Source: Peptococcaceae bacterium
GTDB taxonomy: Bacteria > Bacillota > Dehalobacteriia > UBA4068 > UBA4997
Assembly (NCBI GenBank): GCA_022797295.1
Contig: JAAWKH010000008.1
Location: 1 to 64,000, forward strand
DNA: 64,000 nucleotides
Direction: 5' to 3'
How positions within the stretch are numbered: the first letter of the stretch is position 1; each line of letters opens with the position of its first letter. A model generated the notes under the pieces. The model was given only the letters and a program-made list of their open reading frames with translations, ran no database searches and was not told the DNA's origin. Positions 32,871-41,099 of this stretch are shown here, in pieces. A program made the position numbers and the translations under genes.

Positions 32871-34430
32871 ATGCCGCAATTTTCAATCTTAAATCTGATT
32901 GTTAACGCTCTTTTTTTGGTGATAGGCCTGGCTTTGGGCTATTTTGTTGGCGCTGCTTTTTACCGCAAAATTGTGGAGGCCAAGCTGGGCGCAGCCAAAG
33001 GGACGATTGATAAAATGCTGGATGATGCGGCCAAGGAGGCGGAGTCTCAGAAGAAAGAGGCTTTGCTGGAAGCCAAGGATGAAATTTTTAAGCTGCGTAG
33101 CAAGGCTGAGGATGAGGCGAAAGCCCGCCGTAATGAGCTGAACCAGCTGGAACAGCGTCTGCTGCAAAAGGAGGACGCTTTGGACAAAAAGCTGGAGGGT
33201 ATTGAGCGCAAGGAAGCTCATTTGCAAAAGAAAAATGGCGAGCTGGATGTGCTGCGGGAGAAGATTACCAATCTGGAGCAGGAGCAACTGGCGGAGTTGG
33301 AGCGTATTTCCGGGCTGACCTCAGAGCAGGCCAAGGAAAAGCTGCTGAACGATGTTAATAAAGAAGTTCAGGTGGATATGGCTACAATGATTAGGGAGAT
33401 GGAGGCCGAGGCTAAGGACGAGGCTGAAACCCGTGCCAGAGAGGTTATTACGGAGGCTATTCAGCGCGTGGCTGCCGACCACGCTGTGGAAAGCACAGTT
33501 TCCGTGGTGGCTCTGCCAAATGAGGAAATGAAAGGCCGAATTATTGGCCGTGAGGGCCGTAACATTCGGGCTTTGGAAAACCTAACCGGTATTGATTTGA
33601 TTATTGACGATACGCCGGAGGCGGTTATTCTTTCCGGCTTTGACCCAATTCGCCGTGAAATTGCCCGCCTTGCTTTGGGCAAGCTGATTTTAGATGGGCG
33701 TATTCACCCGGCTCGCATTGAGGAAATGGTGGAGAAGGCCAAAAAAGAGGTTGAGCAGAAAATTCGCCAGGAGGGCGAACAAGCTGTGCTGGAAACCAAT
33801 GTGCGCGGCTTGCATATTGAGCTGGTGAAGCTGCTGGGGCGGCTGCATTATCGTACCAGCTACGGCCAGAATGTGTTGAAACACTCTATTGAAGTTTCAC
33901 ATTTGGCTGGGGTGATGGCCGCTGAACTGGGGGCTGATGTTACCCTGGCTAAACGTGCCGGTTTGTTGCATGATATTGGCAAGGCCTTGGATCATGAGAT
34001 GGAGGGCCCGCACGTGGAAATTGGTGCGGATATTGCTAAAAAATATCACGAGAGCAAGCAGGTGGTGCACGGCATTTTGGCGCACCACGGCGATGTTGAG
34101 GTGGAATCAGTGGAGGCGGCGTTGGTGCAGGCTGCCGATGCGATTTCCGCAGCCCGGCCGGGCGCGCGCCGCGACACTTTGGAATCCTATATCAAGCGGA
34201 TGGAGAAGTTGGAAGCCATTGCCAATGATTTTGAGGGCGTGGAAACTGCCTATGCCATTCAGGCCGGGCGCGAACTGCGGATTATCCTGAAGCCGGAGAA
34301 GGTGGCGGAGGCTCGTGCTGAAATTATGGTGCGGGAGATTGTGAAACGCATTGAGGCGGAGCTGGATTATCCAGGCCAAATCAAGGTTGTACTTATCCGT
34401 GAAACCCGTGTGACGGATTACGCTAAATAA
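32871..34430 (+). CDS. rny: Ribonuclease Y
   Basis: RNase Y is the membrane-bound endonuclease that starts mRNA decay in many Firmicutes. The 519-aa protein has an N-terminal membrane helix (about 7-28), a long Lys/Glu-rich coiled coil (about 35-200), a KH domain ([26 protein letters not shown]) and an HD domain with catalytic HD in [23 protein letters not shown]. The C-terminal domain ends in [29 protein letters not shown] precedes the ATG. A terminator follows. Confidence 0.97.
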   Translation: MPQFSILNLIVNALFLVIGLALGYFVGAAFYRKIVEAKLGAAKGTIDKMLDDAAKEAESQKKEALLEAKDEIFKLRSKAEDEAKARRNELNQLEQRLLQKEDALDKKLEGIERKEAHLQKKNGELDVLREKITNLEQEQLAELERISGLTSEQAKEKLLNDVNKEVQVDMATMIREMEAEAKDEAETRAREVITEAIQRVAADHAVESTVSVVALPNEEMKGRIIGREGRNIRALENLTGIDLIIDDTPEAVILSGFDPIRREIARLALGKLILDGRIHPARIEEMVEKAKKEVEQKIRQEGEQAVLETNVRGLHIELVKLLGRLHYRTSYGQNVLKHSIEVSHLAGVMAAELGADVTLAKRAGLLHDIGKALDHEMEGPHVEIGADIAKKYHESKQVVHGILAHHGDVEVESVEAALVQAADAISAARPGARRDTLESYIKRMEKLEAIANDFEGVETAYAIQAGRELRIILKPEKVAEARAEIMVREIVKRIEAELDYPGQIKVVLIRETRVTDYAK

Positions 34431-34453
34431 GCTTTTGGCAAACTGAAAATATG

Positions 34454-34495
34454 AAAGCCGCTTCTGCTTGTGTTACATAGCAGAGCGGCTTTTAC
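34454..34495 (+). terminator. Rho-independent terminator of rny
   Basis: AAAGCCGCTTCTGCT (34454-34468) pairs with AGCAGAGCGGCTTTT (34479-34493) with one mismatch and a 10-nt loop. Only a short T-run follows. Confidence 0.78.
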
Positions 34496-34516
34496 TATAG
34501 AGAGATGAGGTTGAAA

Positions 34517-35134
34517 ATGCTTTATTTTTTACAGGGTTTAACCGTTGGCTTGGCGTATTCCGCGCCGATTGGTATGCAAAATCTGTTTATCATTAATTCC
34601 GCTTTGAACAGCCGTCGCCGCCGGGCTTTTTTGACGGCTTTGATTGTGGCCTTTTTTGACATTGTGCTGTCGTTGGCTTGCTTTTTCGGTGTGGGTGCGG
34701 TTATGCAGCGTTTTGTTTGGCTGCAAATGCTGATTTTGCTGGCTGGCGGCCTGGTGGTGTTGGTTATCGGCCTGCGGCTGTTGCGGGCCAAGCCGGCGGA
34801 GTTGAAGCTGGCAGGTGGTGCGCCCAGCCTGCGCCAAACGGCGGCCGCTGCTTGCGCTGTTACTTGGTTTAATCCGCAGGCGTTGATTGACGGTTCTATG
34901 ATGTTGGGAGCTTTTCACGCTAGCTTGCTGCCGGGGCAGGTGCTGCCTTTTATCGCCGGGGTTGAGCTGGCTAGCTGCCTATGGTTTGCCGGGCTGACCT
35001 TTTTGGTTTCCCATTTGCGCAGCAAATTTAACGCCGGTTTATTGCGGGCAGTGAATGTTATCTGTGGTTTGGTGATAATTTTCTATGCTGGTAAGCTGCT
35101 GTGGGATTTTGGCCGCCTGCTGTCCGGGAGTTGA
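34517..35134 (+). CDS. LysE/ArgO family amino-acid exporter
   Basis: A 205-aa membrane protein with about six helices. The N-terminal FLQGLTVGLAYSAPIGMQNLFIINSAL and the later AVTWFNPQALIDG are signatures of the LysE/ArgO exporters of basic amino acids. Its position beside carAB, which feeds arginine and pyrimidine synthesis, is compatible with arginine or lysine export but does not prove it. ATG 34517 follows GAGG by 7 nt; the ATG at 34505 is an alternative. Confidence 0.85.
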   Translation: MLYFLQGLTVGLAYSAPIGMQNLFIINSALNSRRRRAFLTALIVAFFDIVLSLACFFGVGAVMQRFVWLQMLILLAGGLVVLVIGLRLLRAKPAELKLAGGAPSLRQTAAAACAVTWFNPQALIDGSMMLGAFHASLLPGQVLPFIAGVELASCLWFAGLTFLVSHLRSKFNAGLLRAVNVICGLVIIFYAGKLLWDFGRLLSGS

Positions 35135-35147
35135 GAGTAAAAATTGA

Positions 35148-35177
35148 TTGACAGAAAATGCTTAGTTATGGTATAAA
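35148..35177 (+). promoter_or_regulatory. carA upstream promoter (copy 1 of a duplication)
   Basis: TTGACA (35148-35153), 18-bp spacer, TATAAA (35172-35177). The segment from 35140 shares 24 identical bases with the second copy at 35253. A hairpin (AGCC-GCCC with GGGC-GGCT, about 35195-35217) lies between the copies and would be in this transcript's leader. Confidence 0.7.
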
Positions 35178-35260
35178 GTGAAAACACATTGAAGCCAAGC
35201 CCAAAGGGCGCGGGCTGAAATGATGTTGAACTAATGCCACAGTGCAATTTGTAAAATTGA

Positions 35261-35290
35261 TTGACAGAAAATGCTTGTCTGTGGTATAAT
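35261..35290 (+). promoter_or_regulatory. carA proximal promoter (copy 2 of a duplication)
   Basis: TTGACA (35261-35266), 18-bp spacer, TATAAT (35285-35290), with the same flanks as copy 1, 113 bp upstream. The carA GTG is 54 bp from this -10. Confidence 0.78.
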
Positions 35291-35343
35291 TAATCAATTT
35301 GGAGAAGTTTTTTAAGTCGAATTGATGACAGGAGTGAGTTTTT

Positions 35344-36444
35344 GTGGAGCTGTATCTTATTTTGGAAAACGGCCGTGTTTTTAAGGGACAATCCTTTGGC
35401 TGGCAAGGCGAGGTTTGCGGCGAGTTGGTTTTCACCACGGCAATGGTGGGGTATCTGGAAACTTTGACCGACCCCAGTTTTTACGGACAAATGGTTATTC
35501 AAACCTTTCCGTTGATCGGCAACTATGGAGTTATTCCGGCTGATTTTGAAAGTGCGAAGCCACACCTGAGCGCTTATATTGTGCGTGAGTGGTGTCAGGA
35601 ACCTTCTAATTTCCGCGGCGAGAGCAATCTTAACAGCTTTTTAGAGGAAAATCATATTGTGGGACTGTGCGGTATAGATACCCGCGCTTTAACCAGAATT
35701 ATTCGTGAATATGGTGTGATGAATGCCAAAATCACCAGCAATCCAGCCGTGACGCCGGAGGTTCTGGCGGAAATCAAGGCGTATAGCTTGAAAAATCCTG
35801 TAAGCGCTGTGAGCAGACGTGATAAAGCGTCGCAGGGCAGCGGCCGGCGTGTTGTGCTTTGGGATTTTGGCGCGAAGAATAGTATCACTCAGAATTTGTT
35901 AAAGCATGGCTGTGAGGTTATCAATATGCCGGCAGATAGCACGGCGGAACAAATTCTGGCTCAGCAGCCGCAGGGCGTTATGCTTTCCAACGGCCCTGGG
36001 GACCCGGCCGATAATATGTCGATTGTGGCGGAGCTGCAAAAGCTTTTGGCTGCTAAAATACCAACTTTTGGTATTTGTATGGGGCATCAGCTGTTGGCCT
36101 TGGCTGTTGGCGCTAAAACAGGCAAGCTGCATTACGGCCACCGTGGCGCTAACCAACCGATTAAGGATTTGCAGACCGGTCAGGTTTTCGTTTCCTGCCA
36201 AAATCACGGCTATGAGGTTTTGATTGACAGCCTGCCGGATTGTGCGCAACTGCGTTATATTAATGCGAACGACGGCTCCTGTGAGGGTATTGATTATCTG
36301 GACAAGCCTGCATTTTCGGTGCAGTTCCACCCGGAGGCGGCGGCCGGCCCGCTAGATACAGGCTTTTTGTTTGATAGATTTGTAGAAATGATTGACGCCA
36401 ATTTGGCTTGCAATAAAGATGCTGATAAAGCGGCGCAGAATTAG
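35344..36444 (+). CDS. carA: Carbamoyl-phosphate synthase small (glutaminase) subunit
   Basis: CarA releases ammonia from glutamine for carbamoyl phosphate made by CarB, feeding pyrimidines and arginine. The 366-aa protein has the N-terminal CarA domain (LENGRVFKGQSFGWQGEVCGELVFTTAMVGYLE, GIDTRALTRIIRE) and a class I glutaminase domain with nucleophile Cys in FGICMGHQLLALA and His-Glu in FSVQFHPEAAAGPLDT. The GTG start follows AGGAGTG. carB begins 15 bp downstream. Confidence 0.96.
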   Translation: MELYLILENGRVFKGQSFGWQGEVCGELVFTTAMVGYLETLTDPSFYGQMVIQTFPLIGNYGVIPADFESAKPHLSAYIVREWCQEPSNFRGESNLNSFLEENHIVGLCGIDTRALTRIIREYGVMNAKITSNPAVTPEVLAEIKAYSLKNPVSAVSRRDKASQGSGRRVVLWDFGAKNSITQNLLKHGCEVINMPADSTAEQILAQQPQGVMLSNGPGDPADNMSIVAELQKLLAAKIPTFGICMGHQLLALAVGAKTGKLHYGHRGANQPIKDLQTGQVFVSCQNHGYEVLIDSLPDCAQLRYINANDGSCEGIDYLDKPAFSVQFHPEAAAGPLDTGFLFDRFVEMIDANLACNKDADKAAQN

Positions 36445-36459
36445 GGGAGGTAAAAATAA

Positions 36460-39400
36460 ATGCCATTAAATCCGGGAATAAAAAAGGTTTTAGTGATTGG
36501 CTCCGGCCCGATTGTGATTGGGCAGGCGGCCGAATTTGATTACGCCGGCACGCAGGCCTGCCGGGCGCTTAAAGAGGACGGCCTGGAGGTGGTGTTGGTA
36601 AACTCCAACCCGGCTACAATTATGACGGACAGCGCCATGGCGGACAAAATTTATATTGAACCGTTGACTTTGCCTGTGCTAAGACGGATTATTAAAAAGG
36701 AGAAGCCGGATAGTATTCTTTCCACCTTGGGCGGGCAGACCGGCCTCACTCTTTCTATGCAGCTGGCTAAGGAGGGCTTTTTGGCGGCCAACAATGTGCG
36801 GTTGCTGGGCGCGCGGCCGGAAACTATTGAGCGGGCGGAGGACCGCCAGCTTTTTAAGGAAACTATGCTGAAAATTGGCCAGCCGTGTATCCCCTCGGAT
36901 ATTGTAACCACGGTGGAGGACGCTGTGGTGCTGGCGGAAAAGCTGCAATATCCCGTTATCGTGCGGCCGGCCTTTACGCTGGGCGGCAGCGGCGGCGGTA
37001 TCGTCAACAATGAGGCGGAGCTGCGCGAGATTGCCGACAATGGCCTGCGCCTATCGCCCATCAACCAGATTTTGCTGGAGAAATCAGTGGCCGGCTGGAA
37101 AGAAATCGAATTTGAGGTTATGCGCGATAGCAAGGGCAACAATATCACCATTTGCTCAATGGAGAATTTTGACCCGGTTGGCGTACACACCGGCGATAGT
37201 ATTGTAATCGCTCCGGCTGTTACTCTTTCCGATAAGGAATATCAAATGCTGCGCACAGCCGCGCTGGATATTATCAATGAGCTGCAAGTGGAGGGCGGTT
37301 GCAACTGTCAGTTTGCCTTAAACCCCAACAGTTTTGAGTATGCCGTGATTGAGGTAAATCCGCGTGTTTCCCGCTCCTCGGCCCTGGCCTCCAAGGCCAC
37401 GGGCTATCCGATTGCTAAGGTGGCCACCAAAATTGCCATTGGCTACACTTTGGATGAGATTAAAAACGCGGTGACGGGCAAAACGGCCGCGGCCTTTGAG
37501 CCGGCCATTGATTATGTGGTGGTGAAGTTCCCCAAGTGGCCATTTGATAAGTTTGTTTACGCCAAGCGCGATTTGGGCACTCAGATGAAAGCCACCGGCG
37601 AGGTGATGGCTATTGGCCTGAACTTTGAGCAGGCCTTGATGAAAGCGGTGCGTGGGGCGGAAATTGGCTTGAGCGATTTGAATGCTCACCGCCAACTGGA
37701 GATGAGCGACGAGGAAATTCGTCAGGCTTTGCACCAATGCACGGATGAGCGGCTTTTCGTCATTTATCAAGCGATTAAGCGCGGCGTTGATTTGAAAGAG
37801 ATTTACGATATTACTAAAATTGACCTGTGGTTTTTGCATAAGCTGGCTAAAATTGCTGCTATGGAGGCCAGCCTGCGCGGCGGTTACGACCAGGAGAAAT
37901 ATCTGGCGGCCAAGCGGATGGGCTTCCCCGACAAGGTGATTGCTCAGCTTTCCGGCCAACCGGTGACTGAGCCGGCGCGGGCTGTTTACAAGATGGTGGA
38001 CACCTGCGCGGCGGAATTTGCGGCGGAAACTCCCTATTTTTACTCTACCTACGATGAGGAAAACGAGGCGGCGGAATTTTTGGCGGAGCGCGCCAATCCC
38101 AAGCCGACGATTATGGTTTTGGGCTCCGGCCCCATTCGTATCGGCCAGGGCATTGAGTTTGACTATGCCTCTGTGCATTGCGTGTGGGCTTTGCAGCAAA
38201 AGGGTTTTGAGGTGGCGATCGTCAACAACAACCCGGAAACTGTTTCCACCGATTTTGACACGGCCGACCGCTTGTATTTTGAGCCGCTCACCGAGGAGGA
38301 TGTGAGCAATATTATTGCTACGGAAAAGCCTTATGGTGTTGTGGTGGCTTTTGGCGGCCAAACGGCTATTAAGCTGACCAACTTTTTGGACAAGCAGGGC
38401 GTGCGCATTTTGGGTACCTCGGCGGATAGTATTGACCGTGCGGAAGATCGCGGCCGCTTTGATGAATTGCTGACCAAGTTGAATATTATGCGTCCGCAGG
38501 GTGAAACGGTTAAAACCACCGAGGAGGCTTTGGCGGCAGCCGAGCATATCGGATACCCGGTTTTGATGCGTCCCTCTTACGTTTTGGGCGGCCAAAATAT
38601 GATTATCGCCTTTAATGAGGCGGATATTAAGGAATATATGGCAATTATCCTGGAACAGAATGTGGATAATCTGGTGCTTATTGATAAATATTTGCAGGGT
38701 GTGGAGCTGGAAATTGACGCTATTTGCGACGGCGATGACATCCTAATTCCTGGTATTATGGAGCATGTGGAGCGTACCGGCGTACACTCCGGCGACTCGA
38801 TTGCCGTTTATCCCTCTTTCAATATCAACGACGATATGGTGGAGGTGATTATTGAAACCACTCGTAAGCTGGCGGTGGAGCTGGAAACTCACGGCCTGGT
38901 AAATATTCAATACCTGATTAAGGACGACCAGCTTTACGTGATTGAGGTTAATCCGCGCTCATCTCGCACTATTCCGTATTTGAGCAAGGTGACGGGCGTG
39001 CCGATGGTGGATTTGGCCACGCGGGCTTTGCTGGGTGAAAAGCTGGCCGATATGGGATATGGCACGGGGCTTTATCCCACGCCGGTTTACTGTGCGGTTA
39101 AGGTGCCGATTTTCTCCTTTGAAAAGCTGCTGAACGTAGACAATCAGCTGGGGCCGGAGATGAAGAGCACCGGCGAGGTTTTGGGCATTGGCTCCAACTT
39201 TGAGGAGGCTATTTACAAAGGCCTGGTGGCGGCCGGTTACAATCTGAACCAAAAGGGCGGCCTGTTTGTGACGGTGAACGACCGCGACAAGGCGGAGATT
39301 GTGCATGTGGTGAAAAAATTTGCCGATATGGGCTTTGAGATTTACGCCACGGCCGGCACTCAAAAGGTTTTGAAGCAAGCGGGCATTGAATCTAATTTTG

Positions 39401-40497
39401 TGGAGAAAATCCACGAGGGCGAGGACAATGCCGTGAAGCTGATGGAGGAGGGCAAGCTGAATTATCTCATCTCCACTTCAGCCAAGGGGCGCAACCCCCA
39501 AAAGGATAGTGTGATTACCCGGCGCAAGGCGGTGGAGCGGGGAATTCCCTGTCTGACATCTATCGACACGGCTAACGTGCTGGCAGACAGCTTGTGCAGT
39601 CTTTATACGCAGGATAGCATTGAGCTGGTGGATATTAACAATCTGCGGCGAGAGCTGCAAACCTTGCCGTTTACTAAAATGCAGAGCTGCGGCAACGATT
39701 ATATTTACTTCAACTGCCTGGAGCAGCAGCTGGATAACCCTGCCGGTTTGGCAGTGCGCCTGTGCCGGCGAAACCGGGGCGTTGGCGGCGACGGCGTGGT
39801 GATGATTTGCCCTTCTGATAAGGCTGATGTTTACGTTAAGGTTTACAATGTGGACGGTAGCAACGGCGGCATTGGCGGCAACGCCATCCGTTGCGTGGGC
39901 AAGTATCTTTACGATAATCAGATTGTTCACAAGGATGAAATGAGTATTGAAACCGATTACGGCATTAAGCAGCTGAAGCTGATTAAACGCAACGGTAAGG
40001 TTTGGGGCGCTTCGGTTCTGATGGGCAAGCCGCAACTGGTGCCGTCGGCTTTGCCAATGCTGGCGGAGGGTCAGGATTTCATCAACCGGCCGATTGAGGT
40101 GTTGGGCCAGACCTACAACGCTACTTGCCTTTCGGTGGGTAATCCGCATATGGTTATTTTCACAGACGATTTGGCGGGCGTGCAGCTGGACAAAATCGGC
40201 TCCGCCTTTGAGCATCACGAATGGTTCCCGGAGCGGGTGAATGTGGAGTTTGTGAAGGTGTTCAGCGAGGATATTTTGTATATGCAGGTTTGGGAGCGCG
40301 GCAACGGCTACACCAACGCCTGCGGCACCGGCTCATGCGCGGCGGTGGTGGCGGCGGTGTTAAACGGCCTGTGCGCTAAGGGCCGCGACATCACAGTGAA
40401 GCAGCCTGGCGGTGATTTAATCATCAGCTTTGACGGCGAAAATATTCGTATGACCGGCAGCGCGGAGAAGCTTTTTGACGGCGTGGTTGAAATCTAA
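36460..40497 (+). CDS. carB: CarB-DapF fusion: carbamoyl-phosphate synthase large subunit with a diaminopimelate epimerase domain
   Basis: An uninterrupted 1345-codon frame. Residues 1 to ~1063 are a complete CarB: GSGPIVIGQAAEFDYAGTQACRALKE opens the first ATP-grasp half, GSGPIRIGQGIEFDYASVH the second (~residue 556), and an MGS-like domain follows (FADMGFEIYATAGTQKVLKQAGI). Residues ~1068-1345 are DapF, which interconverts LL- and meso-diaminopimelate: FTKMQSCGNDYIYFN, RNRGVGGDGVVMICPSDKAD, ERGNGYTNACGTGSCAA. The second catalytic Cys (C1288) is present. The first, expected in a CGNxxRC motif, is Gly1139 in GGNAIRCVGKYLYD. The epimerase may be inactive or altered. AGGGGAGG precedes the ATG. 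Confidence 0.92.
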   Translation: MPLNPGIKKVLVIGSGPIVIGQAAEFDYAGTQACRALKEDGLEVVLVNSNPATIMTDSAMADKIYIEPLTLPVLRRIIKKEKPDSILSTLGGQTGLTLSMQLAKEGFLAANNVRLLGARPETIERAEDRQLFKETMLKIGQPCIPSDIVTTVEDAVVLAEKLQYPVIVRPAFTLGGSGGGIVNNEAELREIADNGLRLSPINQILLEKSVAGWKEIEFEVMRDSKGNNITICSMENFDPVGVHTGDSIVIAPAVTLSDKEYQMLRTAALDIINELQVEGGCNCQFALNPNSFEYAVIEVNPRVSRSSALASKATGYPIAKVATKIAIGYTLDEIKNAVTGKTAAAFEPAIDYVVVKFPKWPFDKFVYAKRDLGTQMKATGEVMAIGLNFEQALMKAVRGAEIGLSDLNAHRQLEMSDEEIRQALHQCTDERLFVIYQAIKRGVDLKEIYDITKIDLWFLHKLAKIAAMEASLRGGYDQEKYLAAKRMGFPDKVIAQLSGQPVTEPARAVYKMVDTCAAEFAAETPYFYSTYDEENEAAEFLAERANPKPTIMVLGSGPIRIGQGIEFDYASVHCVWALQQKGFEVAIVNNNPETVSTDFDTADRLYFEPLTEEDVSNIIATEKPYGVVVAFGGQTAIKLTNFLDKQGVRILGTSADSIDRAEDRGRFDELLTKLNIMRPQGETVKTTEEALAAAEHIGYPVLMRPSYVLGGQNMIIAFNEADIKEYMAIILEQNVDNLVLIDKYLQGVELEIDAICDGDDILIPGIMEHVERTGVHSGDSIAVYPSFNINDDMVEVIIETTRKLAVELETHGLVNIQYLIKDDQLYVIEVNPRSSRTIPYLSKVTGVPMVDLATRALLGEKLADMGYGTGLYPTPVYCAVKVPIFSFEKLLNVDNQLGPEMKSTGEVLGIGSNFEEAIYKGLVAAGYNLNQKGGLFVTVNDRDKAEIVHVVKKFADMGFEIYATAGTQKVLKQAGIESNFVEKIHEGEDNAVKLMEEGKLNYLISTSAKGRNPQKDSVITRRKAVERGIPCLTSIDTANVLADSLCSLYTQDSIELVDINNLRRELQTLPFTKMQSCGNDYIYFNCLEQQLDNPAGLAVRLCRRNRGVGGDGVVMICPSDKADVYVKVYNVDGSNGGIGGNAIRCVGKYLYDNQIVHKDEMSIETDYGIKQLKLIKRNGKVWGASVLMGKPQLVPSALPMLAEGQDFINRPIEVLGQTYNATCLSVGNPHMVIFTDDLAGVQLDKIGSAFEHHEWFPERVNVEFVKVFSEDILYMQVWERGNGYTNACGTGSCAAVVAAVLNGLCAKGRDITVKQPGGDLIISFDGENIRMTGSAEKLFDGVVEI

Positions 40498-40613
40498 CTT
40501 GAAATATGAAGCGACATTTTGCCAGAATTTTGTTAGCAGAACCTTAACAGAAAAAACAGGCTTAATGTGTAATATTATATAGATGAAAATTTTTATAAGG
40601 GGAAATGAATATT

Positions 40614-41099
40614 ATGGGCAAGGCAGCGGAAATTGATTTGCAGCCTTTGGAACCGGTGCTGGCGGAATATGCGGCCAAACCGGGTTCATTGATTACGATT
40701 TTGCAGCACACACAAGATATTTACGGTTATCTGCCCCAGCCGGCGCTGGCTAAAATCAGCGAGGCTGTGGGCGTGGCCCCGGCCAAGGTGTTGGGGGTGG
40801 CCTCCTTTTACACCCAATTCCGGTTGCAGCCGGTGGGGCGTTATCTGATTATGCTGTGCCAGGGCACGGCCTGCCACGTGAACGGGGCGGAGAGTATTTC
40901 CGCTATTATCAGTGAGGAGCTGGGCATTGCCGACGGCCAAACCACGGCGGACGGTTTGTTTACATTGAAGCACGTGGCTTGTTTGGGTTGCTGTTCATTG
41001 GCGCCGGCGATGATGATTAACGGCGAGGTTTACGGCAATTTGACGGCTGATTCAGTGCGCGGTGTGCTGAAAGAGCTGCGGGCAAAGGAGGCGGAATAA
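40614..41099 (+). CDS. NuoE-like 2Fe-2S subunit of a bifurcating oxidoreductase
   Basis: A 161-aa thioredoxin-like ferredoxin of the NuoE/HydC family. Its 2Fe-2S ligands are in MLCQGTACHVNGA and HVACLGCCSLAP. The helical N-terminal region (ILQHTQDIYGYLPQPALAKISEAVGV, VASFYTQFRLQPVG) is typical. It passes electrons to or from the FMN subunit encoded next, whose ATG overlaps its stop. The ATG at 40614 is 11 nt after GGGG; ATG 40605 is too close to it. Confidence 0.9.
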   Translation: MGKAAEIDLQPLEPVLAEYAAKPGSLITILQHTQDIYGYLPQPALAKISEAVGVAPAKVLGVASFYTQFRLQPVGRYLIMLCQGTACHVNGAESISAIISEELGIADGQTTADGLFTLKHVACLGCCSLAPAMMINGEVYGNLTADSVRGVLKELRAKEAE

